Source: an uncultured Eubacteriales bacterium
Lineage (GTDB): Bacteria > Bacillota > Clostridia > Christensenellales > Aristaeellaceae
Length of the DNA: 64,000 bases
Assembly: GCA_902764915.1 (NCBI GenBank)
Contig: CACWXY010000001.1
Coordinates: forward strand, 62,001-126,000
Direction: 5' to 3'
The notes beneath the pieces are model-generated. The model did no database searches. It had not been told where the DNA came from and saw nothing but the letters and a program-made list of their open reading frames with translations. The position numbers and the translations under genes were made by a program. Position 1 is the first letter of the stretch. Each line of letters opens with the position of its first letter. Shown piece by piece: positions 35,200 through 44,170 of this stretch.

Positions 35200-35226
35200 A
35201 AGGAGCAGCATGAAAGCTGCTGCCCC
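35200..35226 (-). terminator. Possible attenuator between binding protein and permeases
   Basis: Minus-strand arms GGCAGCAGC and GCTGCTCC around a 6-base loop, then TTCTTTC. Such hairpins often keep binding-protein transcript above permease transcript. The T run is imperfect. Confidence 0.5.
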
Positions 35227-35245
35227 TTGCAAGGATACATCAGAT

Positions 35246-36730
35246 TCAGTTGAGTGCGTTCAGGCTTTCCACGATTTCATCAGACATTTCCTGGCCACCC
35301 TCGTCAATGAAGCGCTGATAGCCTTCTTCGACAGAGATGTTGCCCAGAGCGATATCAGCAATGATTTCACTCTTGATCTGAGTCAGGTCACCATTGAGTT
35401 CAGAGAGAACGTCGGTTGCAGGAACGATCGTAGCAAGACGGGAATTCTCATTGAAGAGTTCGGAAGCAGCCTTGGCCTCAGGAGCTACGCTCTCTTCCTT
35501 GGGATCATAGTAGCCTTCTTCGAAGTCCGCCAGAGCAAGCATCGGATCGATATGGTTCTTGGTGTACAGAGTGCCAGCCTTTTCCAGGTTCTCAAGCATA
35601 TGGAACTGGCCTTCCTCATAGGTCGCTTCCTTGTCAGTGCCGGCCAGAACGGTCTCAGCAGCTGTGCTCCAGTGGGTGCCTTCCGCACCATATTCCCACA
35701 GCATCTGGGTATCGCCGCCATCCAGCATGGTATCAATGAACACGTCAAACACAGCCTGGGGATTTGCACACTTGGAGGTAATGCACCATACCGGAGGTAC
35801 ACGGTCATAATACGGGGGCATTTCTGCCAGAGGCTTGAGAGGGATCAGTTCGCCGTCACGGCCGTTAGCTTCCAGATTGGTCTTCAGGTTGGTAGCCCAG
35901 GTGCCAGCCCAATAGGTGAACACGCCAAAGCGGTCATCATAGAACTTAAGACGAGCATCGGAAGTCTTGTTGGTCAGCGTTTCCTTGTCAATGATGCCTT
36001 CAGCCACGCCGTCCTGAATGCGCTGCAGAGCAGCCTTCATGTTATCCAGGCAGAAACCGTCCACCCAGGTGCCGTCTTCCTGCTTGACAAAGAAGGGATA
36101 GGCATCCTGATAGAACTCAGGCAGATAGTTGACAAACGGAGCTTCTGTGCCGACAAAACCAGCGGCAGAAATCGCATAGGTGTCGTACTTTTCTTTGAAA
36201 GCCTTACACATGGCGATATACTCGTCATAAGTGGTGGGAACTTCCATGCCTACTGCATCCAGCCATGCCTTCTTGACATAGGTGACGCAGCCGTTGCCGC
36301 GAGTAGGAGCAAAGCCATACAGTCTGCCGTCAATCTTCAGGCCTTCAAACACATTGTCGCCATGGAAGCGGCCGCTGTTCTTGGTCTTGCTGTTTTCCCA
36401 TGCATCGGTCATGTCCCACAGTACGCCTGCGGCAGCATAATCAGCATAATAGGTGGAAGAAAGGATAACCAGGTCAGGCCAGTCGCCGGACGACATGCGC
36501 TGCTGCATGACATCATAATAGGCGCTGTGGTCAGGCTGGATGATCACCAGATCATACTCCGGATGGAGTTCTTCCCAGCGGGCTTCAATTGCGTCACGAC
36601 CGTTATTCTGATCCAGAACTGTACCGTCGATCAGCATGGTGATCTTCATCTTCTCGTCCGCAGAAGCAGAGACGGAAAGAAGGCCAAGACAGAGTGTCGC
36701 GATCAGAAGTAGAGCTGTCAACTTCTTCAT
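35246..36730 (-). CDS. Extracellular sugar-binding protein of an ABC importer
   Basis: A 494-residue solute-binding protein of the family that pairs with LplB/LplC permeases. It begins with a signal peptide (MKKLTALLLIATLCLGLLSVSASA, cut before DEK). The lipobox is poor (ATLC, with Leu at -1), so it may be anchored in another way or be secreted; a Gram-positive member without a lipid anchor would be unusual. GGGAGGAAT precedes ATG 36730. Its likely ligand is an oligosaccharide that the GH43 enzymes behind it cleave; the sugar is not readable from sequence. Confidence 0.9.
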   Translation of the reverse strand: MKKLTALLLIATLCLGLLSVSASADEKMKITMLIDGTVLDQNNGRDAIEARWEELHPEYDLVIIQPDHSAYYDVMQQRMSSGDWPDLVILSSTYYADYAAAGVLWDMTDAWENSKTKNSGRFHGDNVFEGLKIDGRLYGFAPTRGNGCVTYVKKAWLDAVGMEVPTTYDEYIAMCKAFKEKYDTYAISAAGFVGTEAPFVNYLPEFYQDAYPFFVKQEDGTWVDGFCLDNMKAALQRIQDGVAEGIIDKETLTNKTSDARLKFYDDRFGVFTYWAGTWATNLKTNLEANGRDGELIPLKPLAEMPPYYDRVPPVWCITSKCANPQAVFDVFIDTMLDGGDTQMLWEYGAEGTHWSTAAETVLAGTDKEATYEEGQFHMLENLEKAGTLYTKNHIDPMLALADFEEGYYDPKEESVAPEAKAASELFNENSRLATIVPATDVLSELNGDLTQIKSEIIADIALGNISVEEGYQRFIDEGGQEMSDEIVESLNALN

Positions 36731-36899
36731 AAACAGATTCCTCCCATAAAATGATAACCCGGATATCCGGTGCATAAAGCGGGTTCACCCGCCATTAGCC
36801 TGAGTTATGTTGCCTCGATAAATATGCTTTACACCAATCGGTGCCATATACGGAAGGAAGAAATATTCCTCCACAAAGCACTGCCAAGCAGCTACCGTC

Positions 36900-36928
36900 A
36901 TTGTACATTGAAATGTTCATGGAATCAA
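36900..36928 (-). promoter_or_regulatory. Predicted promoter of the sugar importer operon
   Basis: Minus strand TTGATT, 17 bases, TACAAT, leaving a leader of about 165 bases before the binding-protein start. No clear catabolite (cre) site was recognised. Confidence 0.65.
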
Positions 36929-37027
36929 GTGCTTTATTAAATGATTTTATCCCTTTCCCAGGTTTCATGCTGATTGCATTTTGTCTGTGCCTTTGTTTAC
37001 GCACTCCGTGCGCAGATTCAAAATCAG

Positions 37028-37059
37028 AAAAGCCAGACAGGAGGTCTGCCTGTCCGGCT
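37028..37059 (-). terminator. Terminator of the MATE-aldo/keto reductase operon
   Basis: Minus-strand arms AGCCGGACAGG and CCTGTCTGGCT with a short loop, followed by TTTTC. Confidence 0.75.
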
Positions 37060-37079
37060 ATGGAAAGTTTCTCTTTTGA

Positions 37080-38213
37080 TTATGCTTCGTAAAGCGCTGC
37101 AAATTCCTTCAGGTAATCCCGTATTGCAAGATGCTGCGGACAGATCTTCTCACATCGCCCGCAGGCTAGACAGTCAGATGCCCTGCCATAATTCATGGCA
37201 AACCGCTGATAATACATGTTCGTCGTCTTTCCTGTCACAGCATGCAGGTTCAGAAGGCCAAAATAATCGGGAATGTTGATATTCTTGGGGCATTCCTCAG
37301 TGCAATATCGGCATCCTGTACAGGCAACACGGATCGTTTTGTTCAGAATGTCCGTGATAGTACGTACCAGTTCCTTTTCGCCCTCGGTAAGAGGGATCAG
37401 ATCCGCCATAAAGGACGTGTTGTCCGCAAGCTGCTGCCTGCTGCTCATTCCACTGAGCACGGTCGTCACCTGTGGAAGAGAAGCTGCATATCGTATAGCT
37501 AGTGATGCAGGGCTGGGAACGTCTGACTCCTCCATACCAAGCCCCAGGTAGTAGTTACGAAACACCTTCATAGCTTCATCCGGCAGCCGGGCCAGTGTTC
37601 CGCCCTTTACAGGCTCCATGACTGTCACGGTTTTTCCATGACGGCAGGCTACTTCATAGCACCTAGCAGACTGTGCTACCGCGCTGTCCCAGTCCAGATA
37701 ATTGATCTGCAGCTGTACAAAATCAACTTCCGGATGATCTGTCAGAATTCTTTCCAGTGTTGCCGCGTCATCATGAAAAGAAAAACCGATACGCCCCACT
37801 CGCCCTTCCCGTTTCTTTTCTTCCAGAAAAGAAAATGCGCCAAACTTCTGTGCATTTTCATACCGGTCTCTTCCCAGATTATGAAGTAGATAGCTGTCAA
37901 AATAATCCACACCGCAGCGCTGGAGCTGTTCTTCAAAAAAGCGCGGATAATCCTCCGGCCCTTTCACACGCAGTATCGGCATCTTATCGGCAAGATGGAA
38001 CGATTCTCTGGGATAGCGCCTGACAACTGCTTCCCGCACTGCTGCCTCTGACCGTTCTCCATGATAGGGGTAGGCTGTGTCAAAATAGCGGAATCCACGT
38101 TCCAGGAAATCATCTACCATCTGAGTAACCGCAGCCAAATCAATGCTCTGCGGATCCTCCGGTTGGATCAGTGGCAGACGCATGCAGCCAAAACCCAGTT
38201 TCTTTTCTTCCAT
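37080..38213 (-). CDS. Aldo/keto reductase with C-terminal [4Fe-4S] ferredoxin domain
   Basis: Residues 1-~280 form an aldo/keto reductase barrel: the N-terminal KLGFGCMRLPL, the active-site segment FRYFDTAYPYHGERSEAAV (Asp, Tyr), the Lys in LADKMPI and His in YLLHNLG. The C-terminal region has two ferredoxin-type cysteine sets, CTGCRYCTEECP and CLACGRCEKICP. These flavin/Fe-S AKR fusions are common in Clostridia. ATG 38213 follows AAGGAG by 7 bases. It lies 27 bases after the MATE gene, in the same operon. Substrate unknown. Confidence 0.92.
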   Translation of the reverse strand: MEEKKLGFGCMRLPLIQPEDPQSIDLAAVTQMVDDFLERGFRYFDTAYPYHGERSEAAVREAVVRRYPRESFHLADKMPILRVKGPEDYPRFFEEQLQRCGVDYFDSYLLHNLGRDRYENAQKFGAFSFLEEKKREGRVGRIGFSFHDDAATLERILTDHPEVDFVQLQINYLDWDSAVAQSARCYEVACRHGKTVTVMEPVKGGTLARLPDEAMKVFRNYYLGLGMEESDVPSPASLAIRYAASLPQVTTVLSGMSSRQQLADNTSFMADLIPLTEGEKELVRTITDILNKTIRVACTGCRYCTEECPKNINIPDYFGLLNLHAVTGKTTNMYYQRFAMNYGRASDCLACGRCEKICPQHLAIRDYLKEFAALYEA

Positions 38214-38240
38214 ATTTGTGCTCCTTTCCATCAGGATACA

Positions 38241-39614
38241 TCACTGAGCCGAAGACTTACGGGAAATAATCTCTTTCCACTGTTTGGAAAACATATAGAA
38301 ACCGATCATGCAGAGCATACCGAAAAGAAAAGAAATCGGAAAGCAGAGCATTATCCAGGTTCCATCCAGCAGACGTTTGATCAGGTACGCACTGGGAATG
38401 CGTACCGCCCAGAGCATGAGGAGATTCACTACCGTAGTGTATCGCACCATGCCCACCCCATTGACAATGCATAGTATGGTATTGAACACAGAAAACATCC
38501 AATGCCCTAGTATCTGTACCGTCACATAACGATCAGCATACATGAGTACCGTATCATCCGAAGAGAAAAGCCGAAGAATCGGCATGCGCACGGTGAGGAG
38601 CACAAGCCCCAGTCCCAGCGTTACAAGCCCGGCAGCCAAAGGAAGACGTTTATACCCCTGTCTGAGACGGTCATAATTCTGTGCACCATAATTCTGCCCG
38701 GAAAAAGTGGTCGCCGCAGCTGACATGCTCTGGATGGCTATGGAAGTAACGCCCGTGATGCGCCCAGCGACTGCCTGTCCAGCGATAAACAGGGAACCAT
38801 TCCCATTGACAAGCGTCTGCATGGCCATATGTCCAAGAGAATACAGAGAATTATTCAGTCCAATAGGAAGCCCGATGCGAACAATGGCACGAAGCTCCTC
38901 TGCAGAAAAGCGCAGCGTACAGACTGGAAACCGCAATTCCCTATAGTGTCTGCGAATATAGATGATGCTCGCAAACCAGGAGAAATACATCGCTGCACTC
39001 GTTGCCAGCGCTGCGCCTGTCACATCCATCCCCGCGCCTGCTACGAGGCCCACATCAAGCACAATATTGACAATGCAGGAAACCAGCAGAAAAAGGAGAG
39101 AAGCGGTACTGTTGCCCATTCCTCGCAGTATGCCTGCATTCATGTTATATCCGATATTTCCCAATGATCCTGCCAGCACAATGCGTACATACCGTGCTGC
39201 CAGATCACTCACATCATCCGGCACCTGCATGAACCGCAGTATCAGTGGAGTAACCAATATGCCCAGGAGCCCTATAACAATCCCGCATACCCATACAAAG
39301 GCTGACGCCGTGTGACAGATCGCCTGTGTCTTCTGCCAGTTTCCCGCACCTACATACTGTGACACCAGTATGGAAACGCCGGTTCCCATACCAAGGAACA
39401 CGCACAGAACCACTTCCACTGGCTGTGCACTGGTGCCAACCGCAGCCAGGGATGCCGTACCGCTGAATTTTCCGATCACCAGGGTATCCACGGTGGTGTA
39501 TAGCTGCTGCAGTACATTTCCCAGGACCAGCGGCAGTGCAAATAGCAATACATTGCGCATGATCGGTCCATGCGTCATGTCGATTTTCCTGTCCCGTTTT
39601 CTATTACTCATCAT
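38241..39614 (-). CDS. MATE family efflux transporter
   Basis: About 457 residues and 12 helices. The N-terminus has DMTHGPIMRNVLLFALPLVLGNVLQQLYTTVDTLVIGKFSGTASLAAVGTS, typical of the DinF/clostridial MATE branch, and the second half has SGQNYGAQNYDRLRQGYKR. The start is chosen at ATG 39614; the ribosome site is weak (GGACAGAG), and ATG 39611 is equally possible. Divergent from the AraC gene, which may control it. Confidence 0.9.
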   Translation of the reverse strand: MMSNRKRDRKIDMTHGPIMRNVLLFALPLVLGNVLQQLYTTVDTLVIGKFSGTASLAAVGTSAQPVEVVLCVFLGMGTGVSILVSQYVGAGNWQKTQAICHTASAFVWVCGIVIGLLGILVTPLILRFMQVPDDVSDLAARYVRIVLAGSLGNIGYNMNAGILRGMGNSTASLLFLLVSCIVNIVLDVGLVAGAGMDVTGAALATSAAMYFSWFASIIYIRRHYRELRFPVCTLRFSAEELRAIVRIGLPIGLNNSLYSLGHMAMQTLVNGNGSLFIAGQAVAGRITGVTSIAIQSMSAAATTFSGQNYGAQNYDRLRQGYKRLPLAAGLVTLGLGLVLLTVRMPILRLFSSDDTVLMYADRYVTVQILGHWMFSVFNTILCIVNGVGMVRYTTVVNLLMLWAVRIPSAYLIKRLLDGTWIMLCFPISFLFGMLCMIGFYMFSKQWKEIISRKSSAQ

Positions 39615-39651
39615 ACTCTGTCCGCGCTGTGAGATGATATCTGACACAGAC

Positions 39652-39679
39652 TTGCTTTTCAGGATTTTTATGGTAGATT
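39652..39679 (+). promoter_or_regulatory. Possible promoter of the AraC gene
   Basis: TTGCTT, 16 bases, TAGATT, ending about 22 bases before the start codon. Both boxes are only fair. Confidence 0.4.
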
Positions 39680-39701
39680 TCCAGTCAATGGAGGTGTTTC
39701 C

Positions 39702-40544
39702 ATGCCGAACAGGCTTCCCCCGGGCGTACAGATCAGCATTGCGCGCCGCAGTCTGCCCTCAGACTATCAAATGCCCACGATGGATATGTCCACCGATCAC
39801 TATTCTGTTGGTTTGCTGCTCTCCGGGGACCGTAGAACCATTACCGAGCAGCAGAGCTATGACGCCCATGCCGGCGATGTAAGTACCATGCCGCCTTTTC
39901 TGTATCACAGAACTGTGTCCCTGAGCAGTGTGCCATATGAAAGTTATCTGGTCAAATTCACATCCCGCGCTGTAGAGCCGCTTCTTGAGCTTCTGGGACA
40001 CACATTTCTGGATGAGATGTTTGAAGAGAAGATTCACCACTTTCCGGAGGCCATACAGAAACGACTCGAATGGCTTCTGGACGATATGCTCACCGTATTT
40101 TCTTCCCGAGCACCTTATAAGGAATTGGTCCTGCAGGGACTTCTGCTGCGGCTTCTTACCATCATTCACGATGAACACACCGGTTCCGGTGCAGCTTACT
40201 TTCCCTCCCGGCTGAGTGCTCCGATCATAGATACCCTGGCCCGTATTGAACAGCAGTACACAGAGGATCTCCGTCTCTCCGTCATTGCCCAGAATCTGGG
40301 CTATTCTGAGGCGCATCTGTCACGCCTTTTTCGTCTACAGCTGGGGGTCACCTTCTCGGAATACCTTTTCCGGGTTCGTCTCCGACATGTATGTGAACTG
40401 CTGAGCACTACGAATAAACCAGTCAGCGAAATCGCACTTCGCTGCGGTTTCTGCAACGGTGATTACCTTTCCTCACGCTTTCACGAAAGCATGGGGATCA
40501 GCCCCAGGGCTTTCCGCAGGCAGGCTCACAGCCATCAGGAATGA
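39702..40544 (+). CDS. AraC family transcriptional regulator
   Basis: 280 residues. The N-terminal half is a cupin-type sensor (TDHYSVGLLLSGDRRT, MPPFLYHRTVSL). The C-terminal ~100 residues hold two helix-turn-helix motifs: DLRLSVIAQNLGYSEAHLSRLFRLQLGVTFSEYLFRVRLRHVCELL and VSEIALRCGFCNGDYLSSRFHESMGISPRAFRR, the AraC signature. ATGGAGGTG precedes the ATG. It is divergent from the MATE/AKR operon and convergent with (and overlapping by 10 bases) the PL26-like gene. It could regulate either, most often the divergent one. Confidence 0.92.
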   Translation: MPNRLPPGVQISIARRSLPSDYQMPTMDMSTDHYSVGLLLSGDRRTITEQQSYDAHAGDVSTMPPFLYHRTVSLSSVPYESYLVKFTSRAVEPLLELLGHTFLDEMFEEKIHHFPEAIQKRLEWLLDDMLTVFSSRAPYKELVLQGLLLRLLTIIHDEHTGSGAAYFPSRLSAPIIDTLARIEQQYTEDLRLSVIAQNLGYSEAHLSRLFRLQLGVTFSEYLFRVRLRHVCELLSTTNKPVSEIALRCGFCNGDYLSSRFHESMGISPRAFRRQAHSHQE

Positions 40545-42913
40545 GCGATCAGCCCCGCATCCACCGCTGCTTTATAGTACAGGGAGACGGGAACAAAACT
40601 CTGGGCAAAATGCTTAGGCGGATCACTGTTAAGAATGACCGTATCCTCCATAACGCTCTTCACGCCCCATGACCCCTTCTCGCTGGAAAGGTCCCGCCAA
40701 AATGTGGGCAAACCTAATTTCAGATATTTATCATCTCCGCTGAGCCGATACGCAATCGTCAGCGATTCGAGAATCATGGTATTGCTTCCCAGCCGATTCA
40801 GACTGGGAAGTTCCTTATAGTAGAAAAGACCGCTGGGCATGAGTGCACTGTCAATCAAATCATCGGCAGCGGCCAGGAGAAGAGATTTGATCTCTTCGCT
40901 GGGAAAAACCTCGTAATACCGATAGAGACTACCCATGGCAACGGCAATCATGAAAGGTACATGAATCACGGTATTATCGGTATAGGTTGCAACCCATCCG
41001 CCAAACTCACGGGTCCATGCCCAGAACTGTTCCACAATCCATTCCGTCTTTTCCAGCCATTTGGGATCAGACGTCTCCACATACAGAGCTGTCAGAGAAC
41101 GAAGTGCCCATCCGGTTTCACGGGCATTGCTTTCTCCGCGCACCTGGTACATCGGTGTTTCGAGAAGCCGCAGAACATTTTCTCCAATCCCCAGTGCCGT
41201 TTCCAGGGCACGCTCATCTCCCGTAAAATGATACAGATCCAGCAGACCTTCCACCCATTCATGGGAACACACCATACAGCTGTCCAGCACATGCCGGCGG
41301 CAATGCTCCCATTGGCCGCCCATATGCAGTGGATCCTTGCTGTAATGGCATACATCCACGTCCATCCAGTGGGACGCAGCGGCAATAACATAATCGAGAA
41401 AACGTCGTTCTCCGGTCCGCATATACAGAAGAGCACAGGCATGCGGAAAATCGTATTCATTATTGGTCCATACCAGCATACCCTTTCCACGACCCTGACG
41501 GGTATAGTTCATATCCGGTGCGTCCCCAAAGTTCAGCATGCCATAGCTTCGGCTATGGGAGTCGCAGCGGGACATCAGCGCGATTTCTACATCCTGATTT
41601 TGTCTTTCCTCCGCCACAAATATATCCGGGCCCACGCCGGCTTTCCGATACACATCTGCATCCAGCCAGGGACGATCGGGCATCTGATAGATCAAACTGC
41701 GGTTATCCAGATCAGTCAGGGACGTCTCTGCGTCATGGAAGTGCAGAAGAAAGCGCTGTTCGCGGCTCATGCCGGATTCAAACACGACTTTTTCCACATT
41801 TTCCGGAACCAGCATCACATAAAGACCTGAGTTATCGCTTTTCACCGCTTTGGGATAATTCTGCTGCGCCTGGAAGACTGTTGCGCAGATGCCACCTTTT
41901 CTATCGGTACGATCAGTAAAGAATGTACCATAGAATACTTCCGGAATATGTTCATTCGCCTCTGCCATCAGGTATGCTGTATCAATCACCCGCTCAACTG
42001 AATCCCCGTCGCTGACAGTAAAATTCGTCTTATAATTCGAGCTTCCCACGCAGCAGCGTACACTGCTGTTCGAAAACGACTGCTCCACTTCTTTCAGGAA
42101 TTTCCATCCTGTTGTTTCCAGTATGCGCCCTTGGTGCAGAACACAACCAGCTGCCGCGCTTCCTTCTCCGAATGCATCTCCGCCTTCACGAAGAGCTCTG
42201 CGGCTCAGCGAATCATCAAATTTACCGTCCTCCGCCATGACACTGAAAACAAATGACGCTGCATGCAATGCTTCGCTGGTGGTATTCATCAGACGAAAGC
42301 TGACTTCCATCCAAGGTTTCCCTGCATAAACAGTGATTTTCGTTTCAAAGGATGGCAGTTCTTCCTTCTTTGCGCCATCTGCAGGCAGAAGGCAGCCACT
42401 TGCATGGAGAACCGCCACCAGCGGACCATCTTCCGTCACGCGCCATCTCTCATAAAAAGGGAGATAGCTGTTTCCCTGGCCGTCCTTGAGCAGAGGGCCT
42501 ACGAAGCGCTCCGCACCGTATGTAGTTCTTGTATCTGTCAGAGACTCCACAAGATGACAGCTTCCGTTTTTCACTGTAAAACGAAGTCCAGATAGGCCTC
42601 CGTCAACCAGTATACCGTCCTCTGTTTCAGATGTGAGTCTTCGGGAATCTGTTCCAGCATCCGCTCCCATTTCCACATCCAGTTCTTTCGCCCTGTCAGC
42701 CGGAAGATCCGCAGTAAAACGTACAAAGAGATAACGTACGCTGCCATCCGCATAGCGGGAAGTGATTTTTGCCTGAACAGGCATTTCTATGCCCTGGTCC
42801 AGGACACGTATCGCCATACCCTCACGAAAGCAACCCTGTGCAAAAGGAATGGCAGCAAAGCATGGTTCTGCCAAACGATCGTAGTGATAGAGTTTCGGGA
42901 AATGGAGTTTCAT
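40535..42913 (-). CDS. PcRGLX/YetA-like protein (PL26-type exo-rhamnogalacturonan lyase family)
   Basis: 792 residues. The N-terminal RIFT-barrel region reads CFAAIPFAQGCFREGMAIRVLDQGIEMPVQAKITSRYADGSVRYLFVRF, the pattern of PcRGLX/YetA proteins where an inlet sequence dictates P-F-x-x-G and R-x-x-D-G-S. A long alpha/alpha-barrel follows (HACALLYMRTGERRFLDYVIAAASHWMDVDVCHYSKDP, GGQWEHCRRHVLDSCMVCSHEWVEGLLDLYHFTGD). Family members attack rhamnogalacturonan-derived chains. No signal peptide is seen, so it should act on imported pectin oligosaccharides. GGAAAGGATG precedes the ATG. Activity on a specific bond is not established. Confidence 0.75.
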   Translation of the reverse strand: MKLHFPKLYHYDRLAEPCFAAIPFAQGCFREGMAIRVLDQGIEMPVQAKITSRYADGSVRYLFVRFTADLPADRAKELDVEMGADAGTDSRRLTSETEDGILVDGGLSGLRFTVKNGSCHLVESLTDTRTTYGAERFVGPLLKDGQGNSYLPFYERWRVTEDGPLVAVLHASGCLLPADGAKKEELPSFETKITVYAGKPWMEVSFRLMNTTSEALHAASFVFSVMAEDGKFDDSLSRRALREGGDAFGEGSAAAGCVLHQGRILETTGWKFLKEVEQSFSNSSVRCCVGSSNYKTNFTVSDGDSVERVIDTAYLMAEANEHIPEVFYGTFFTDRTDRKGGICATVFQAQQNYPKAVKSDNSGLYVMLVPENVEKVVFESGMSREQRFLLHFHDAETSLTDLDNRSLIYQMPDRPWLDADVYRKAGVGPDIFVAEERQNQDVEIALMSRCDSHSRSYGMLNFGDAPDMNYTRQGRGKGMLVWTNNEYDFPHACALLYMRTGERRFLDYVIAAASHWMDVDVCHYSKDPLHMGGQWEHCRRHVLDSCMVCSHEWVEGLLDLYHFTGDERALETALGIGENVLRLLETPMYQVRGESNARETGWALRSLTALYVETSDPKWLEKTEWIVEQFWAWTREFGGWVATYTDNTVIHVPFMIAVAMGSLYRYYEVFPSEEIKSLLLAAADDLIDSALMPSGLFYYKELPSLNRLGSNTMILESLTIAYRLSGDDKYLKLGLPTFWRDLSSEKGSWGVKSVMEDTVILNSDPPKHFAQSFVPVSLYYKAAVDAGLIAHS

Positions 42914-43066
42914 ATGCCTTCATCCTTTCCAGACAGGTTCACCGAGCAAATACCAGAATCTTCAACGCACAGACAGGATACCACAAAGACATCAAGGATT
43001 TCCTTTCGAATCGTCGCATTATTTTCTTCAAAACTTAGGAATTTTGATAATTCGCCAGACTTTGTC

Positions 43067-43095
43067 ACAATACGTATATCTTACTTCCTGCTCAA
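43067..43095 (-). promoter_or_regulatory. Possible promoter of the PL26-like gene
   Basis: Minus strand TTGAGC, 17 bases, TATTGT, about 155 bases upstream of the gene. The rest of the 42.9-43.3 kb gap is A/T-rich and has no gene that I can recognise. Confidence 0.45.
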
Positions 43096-43307
43096 CGCTC
43101 CTGTTTTCTTCGCGGTCTGCTTTTCATGCCGGTTATCTGTACCTCCAGCACACATTCCTCTTTTTTGCAGAGTTCAATACGCTCTTTAACATATATATGA
43201 TTTCATCTGTTCTTGATGCCGATAATGTTTCCCGCACGCAGCCGCATTTCATTTCATCGTTATAAATCTATGTGTCCATCCCGTTGCATCTGGCTTTCGA
43301 GTAAAAG

Positions 43308-43346
43308 AAGACTGCCGCAGGGCCTCGCTTCCCTGCAGCAGTCTTT
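43308..43346. terminator. Terminator after the small unknown operon
   Basis: Arms AAGACTGCCGCAGGG and CCCTGCAGCAGTCTT (one mismatch) around an 8-base loop, T-rich on both sides. It lies just past the stop of the 119-residue gene. Confidence 0.75.
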
Positions 43347-43348
43347 TC

Positions 43349-43708
43349 TCATTCCTGGACGCATGCAATATGTTTTTCTACTCCGGATTTTGCCAGTTTC
43401 CTGGCTTCCGCTACAACGGCACCTGCCTCAGTCGCGCCAAAACCACATGCACGCAGTGTCGCTTTCAGTGCAGCAAACGGGTAAAATGCGTTCCGAAAAA
43501 TCGGTATCAGATCATTTGAAACATCATCATCTTCCCAGCCCCAAAGGCGTCTGAGCAGTGATGTTTCCATATATTGGTACATTCCATCCCGACCGTAATA
43601 CCGTCTGAGCGTCTCTCGAATCGCCGCCATAGACATCTCAAATGAAGGAAAATACTGCTCCGGATTCTCCACCTGTTCCTCAAAGAATGCCTCATCGTTC
43701 ATATTCAT
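43349..43708 (-). CDS. Small helical protein of unknown function (119 aa)
   Basis: The sequence is mostly acidic then basic helices (DEAFFEEQVENPEQYFPSFEMSMAAIRETLRRYYGRDGMYQYMETSLLRRLWGWEDDDVSNDLIPIFRNAFYPFAALKATLRACGFGATEAGAVVAEARKLAKS). It resembles no family I know. It is soluble, with no signal peptide. Its ATG overlaps the DUF1232 stop as ATGA, and it has a ribosome site GAAGG, so both are translated together; that makes it a credible gene. Confidence 0.6.
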   Translation of the reverse strand: MNMNDEAFFEEQVENPEQYFPSFEMSMAAIRETLRRYYGRDGMYQYMETSLLRRLWGWEDDDVSNDLIPIFRNAFYPFAALKATLRACGFGATEAGAVVAEARKLAKSGVEKHIACVQE

Positions 43709-43851
43709 GGTTCTGCTACCTTCTTTCTCATTGCACTGCACCCAGCAAGCGCAATAATCAGATCATCCACAGGACCTGGTGCCAGGTCAACAGGAGATAC
43801 AATGTAGATTAACATCAATACTACCAGCATACCTTTGGCAAAGTCACTCAT
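43705..43851 (-). CDS. DUF1232 (YkvA-like) small membrane protein
   Basis: A 48-residue protein with one membrane helix ending in the DUF1232 signature (LIYIVSPVDLAPGPVDDLIIALAG). Family members are normally longer; here only the core motif is present. Function of the family is not known. ATG 43851 follows GGAAAGG by 8 bases and is preferred to an upstream ATG at 43926. Coupled to the 119-residue gene. Confidence 0.7.
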   Translation of the reverse strand: MSDFAKGMLVVLMLIYIVSPVDLAPGPVDDLIIALAGCSAMRKKVAEP

Positions 43852-44170
43852 GCAATGCTTTTCCTTTCCGGGCTTCCCCACTGGATTGTACAGGCATGAA
43901 TCCCCGTTTTCCGGCCGTCTTTTCAAGTTCCCGCTTTTTTGGCATCAGAAGGCATATCCAGCGCCGGTGCCCTGTTACAATCAAATCGCATCCTCCCCTT
44001 TCCCTATGCTGTGTACTGTCCAGGTCTGTCATCAGGTATCCTTGCGCACCTGATGACAAGAGTATATGATAGCGTTACTTGCTCATCCATCTCACAGAGT
44101 GCGAAATATACAGGCGTAATTTGCATTTTTTGCGGGAATAGGAAATTGATTCTGGAAAGCAGGCGATACA
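43852..44170. other. Intergenic region with inverted repeat
   Basis: No gene is recognisable in these ~320 bases between two divergently transcribed units. A 9-base inverted repeat (TCATCAGGT at 44029-44037, ACCTGATGA at 44048-44056) with no T run could be an operator for the XRE gene downstream. Confidence 0.4.

Noticed and set aside
35096-36712. 538-codon plus-strand open frame opposite the sugar-binding protein
   Set aside because: The minus strand has a signal peptide, ribosome site and clear family similarity; the plus frame has none.
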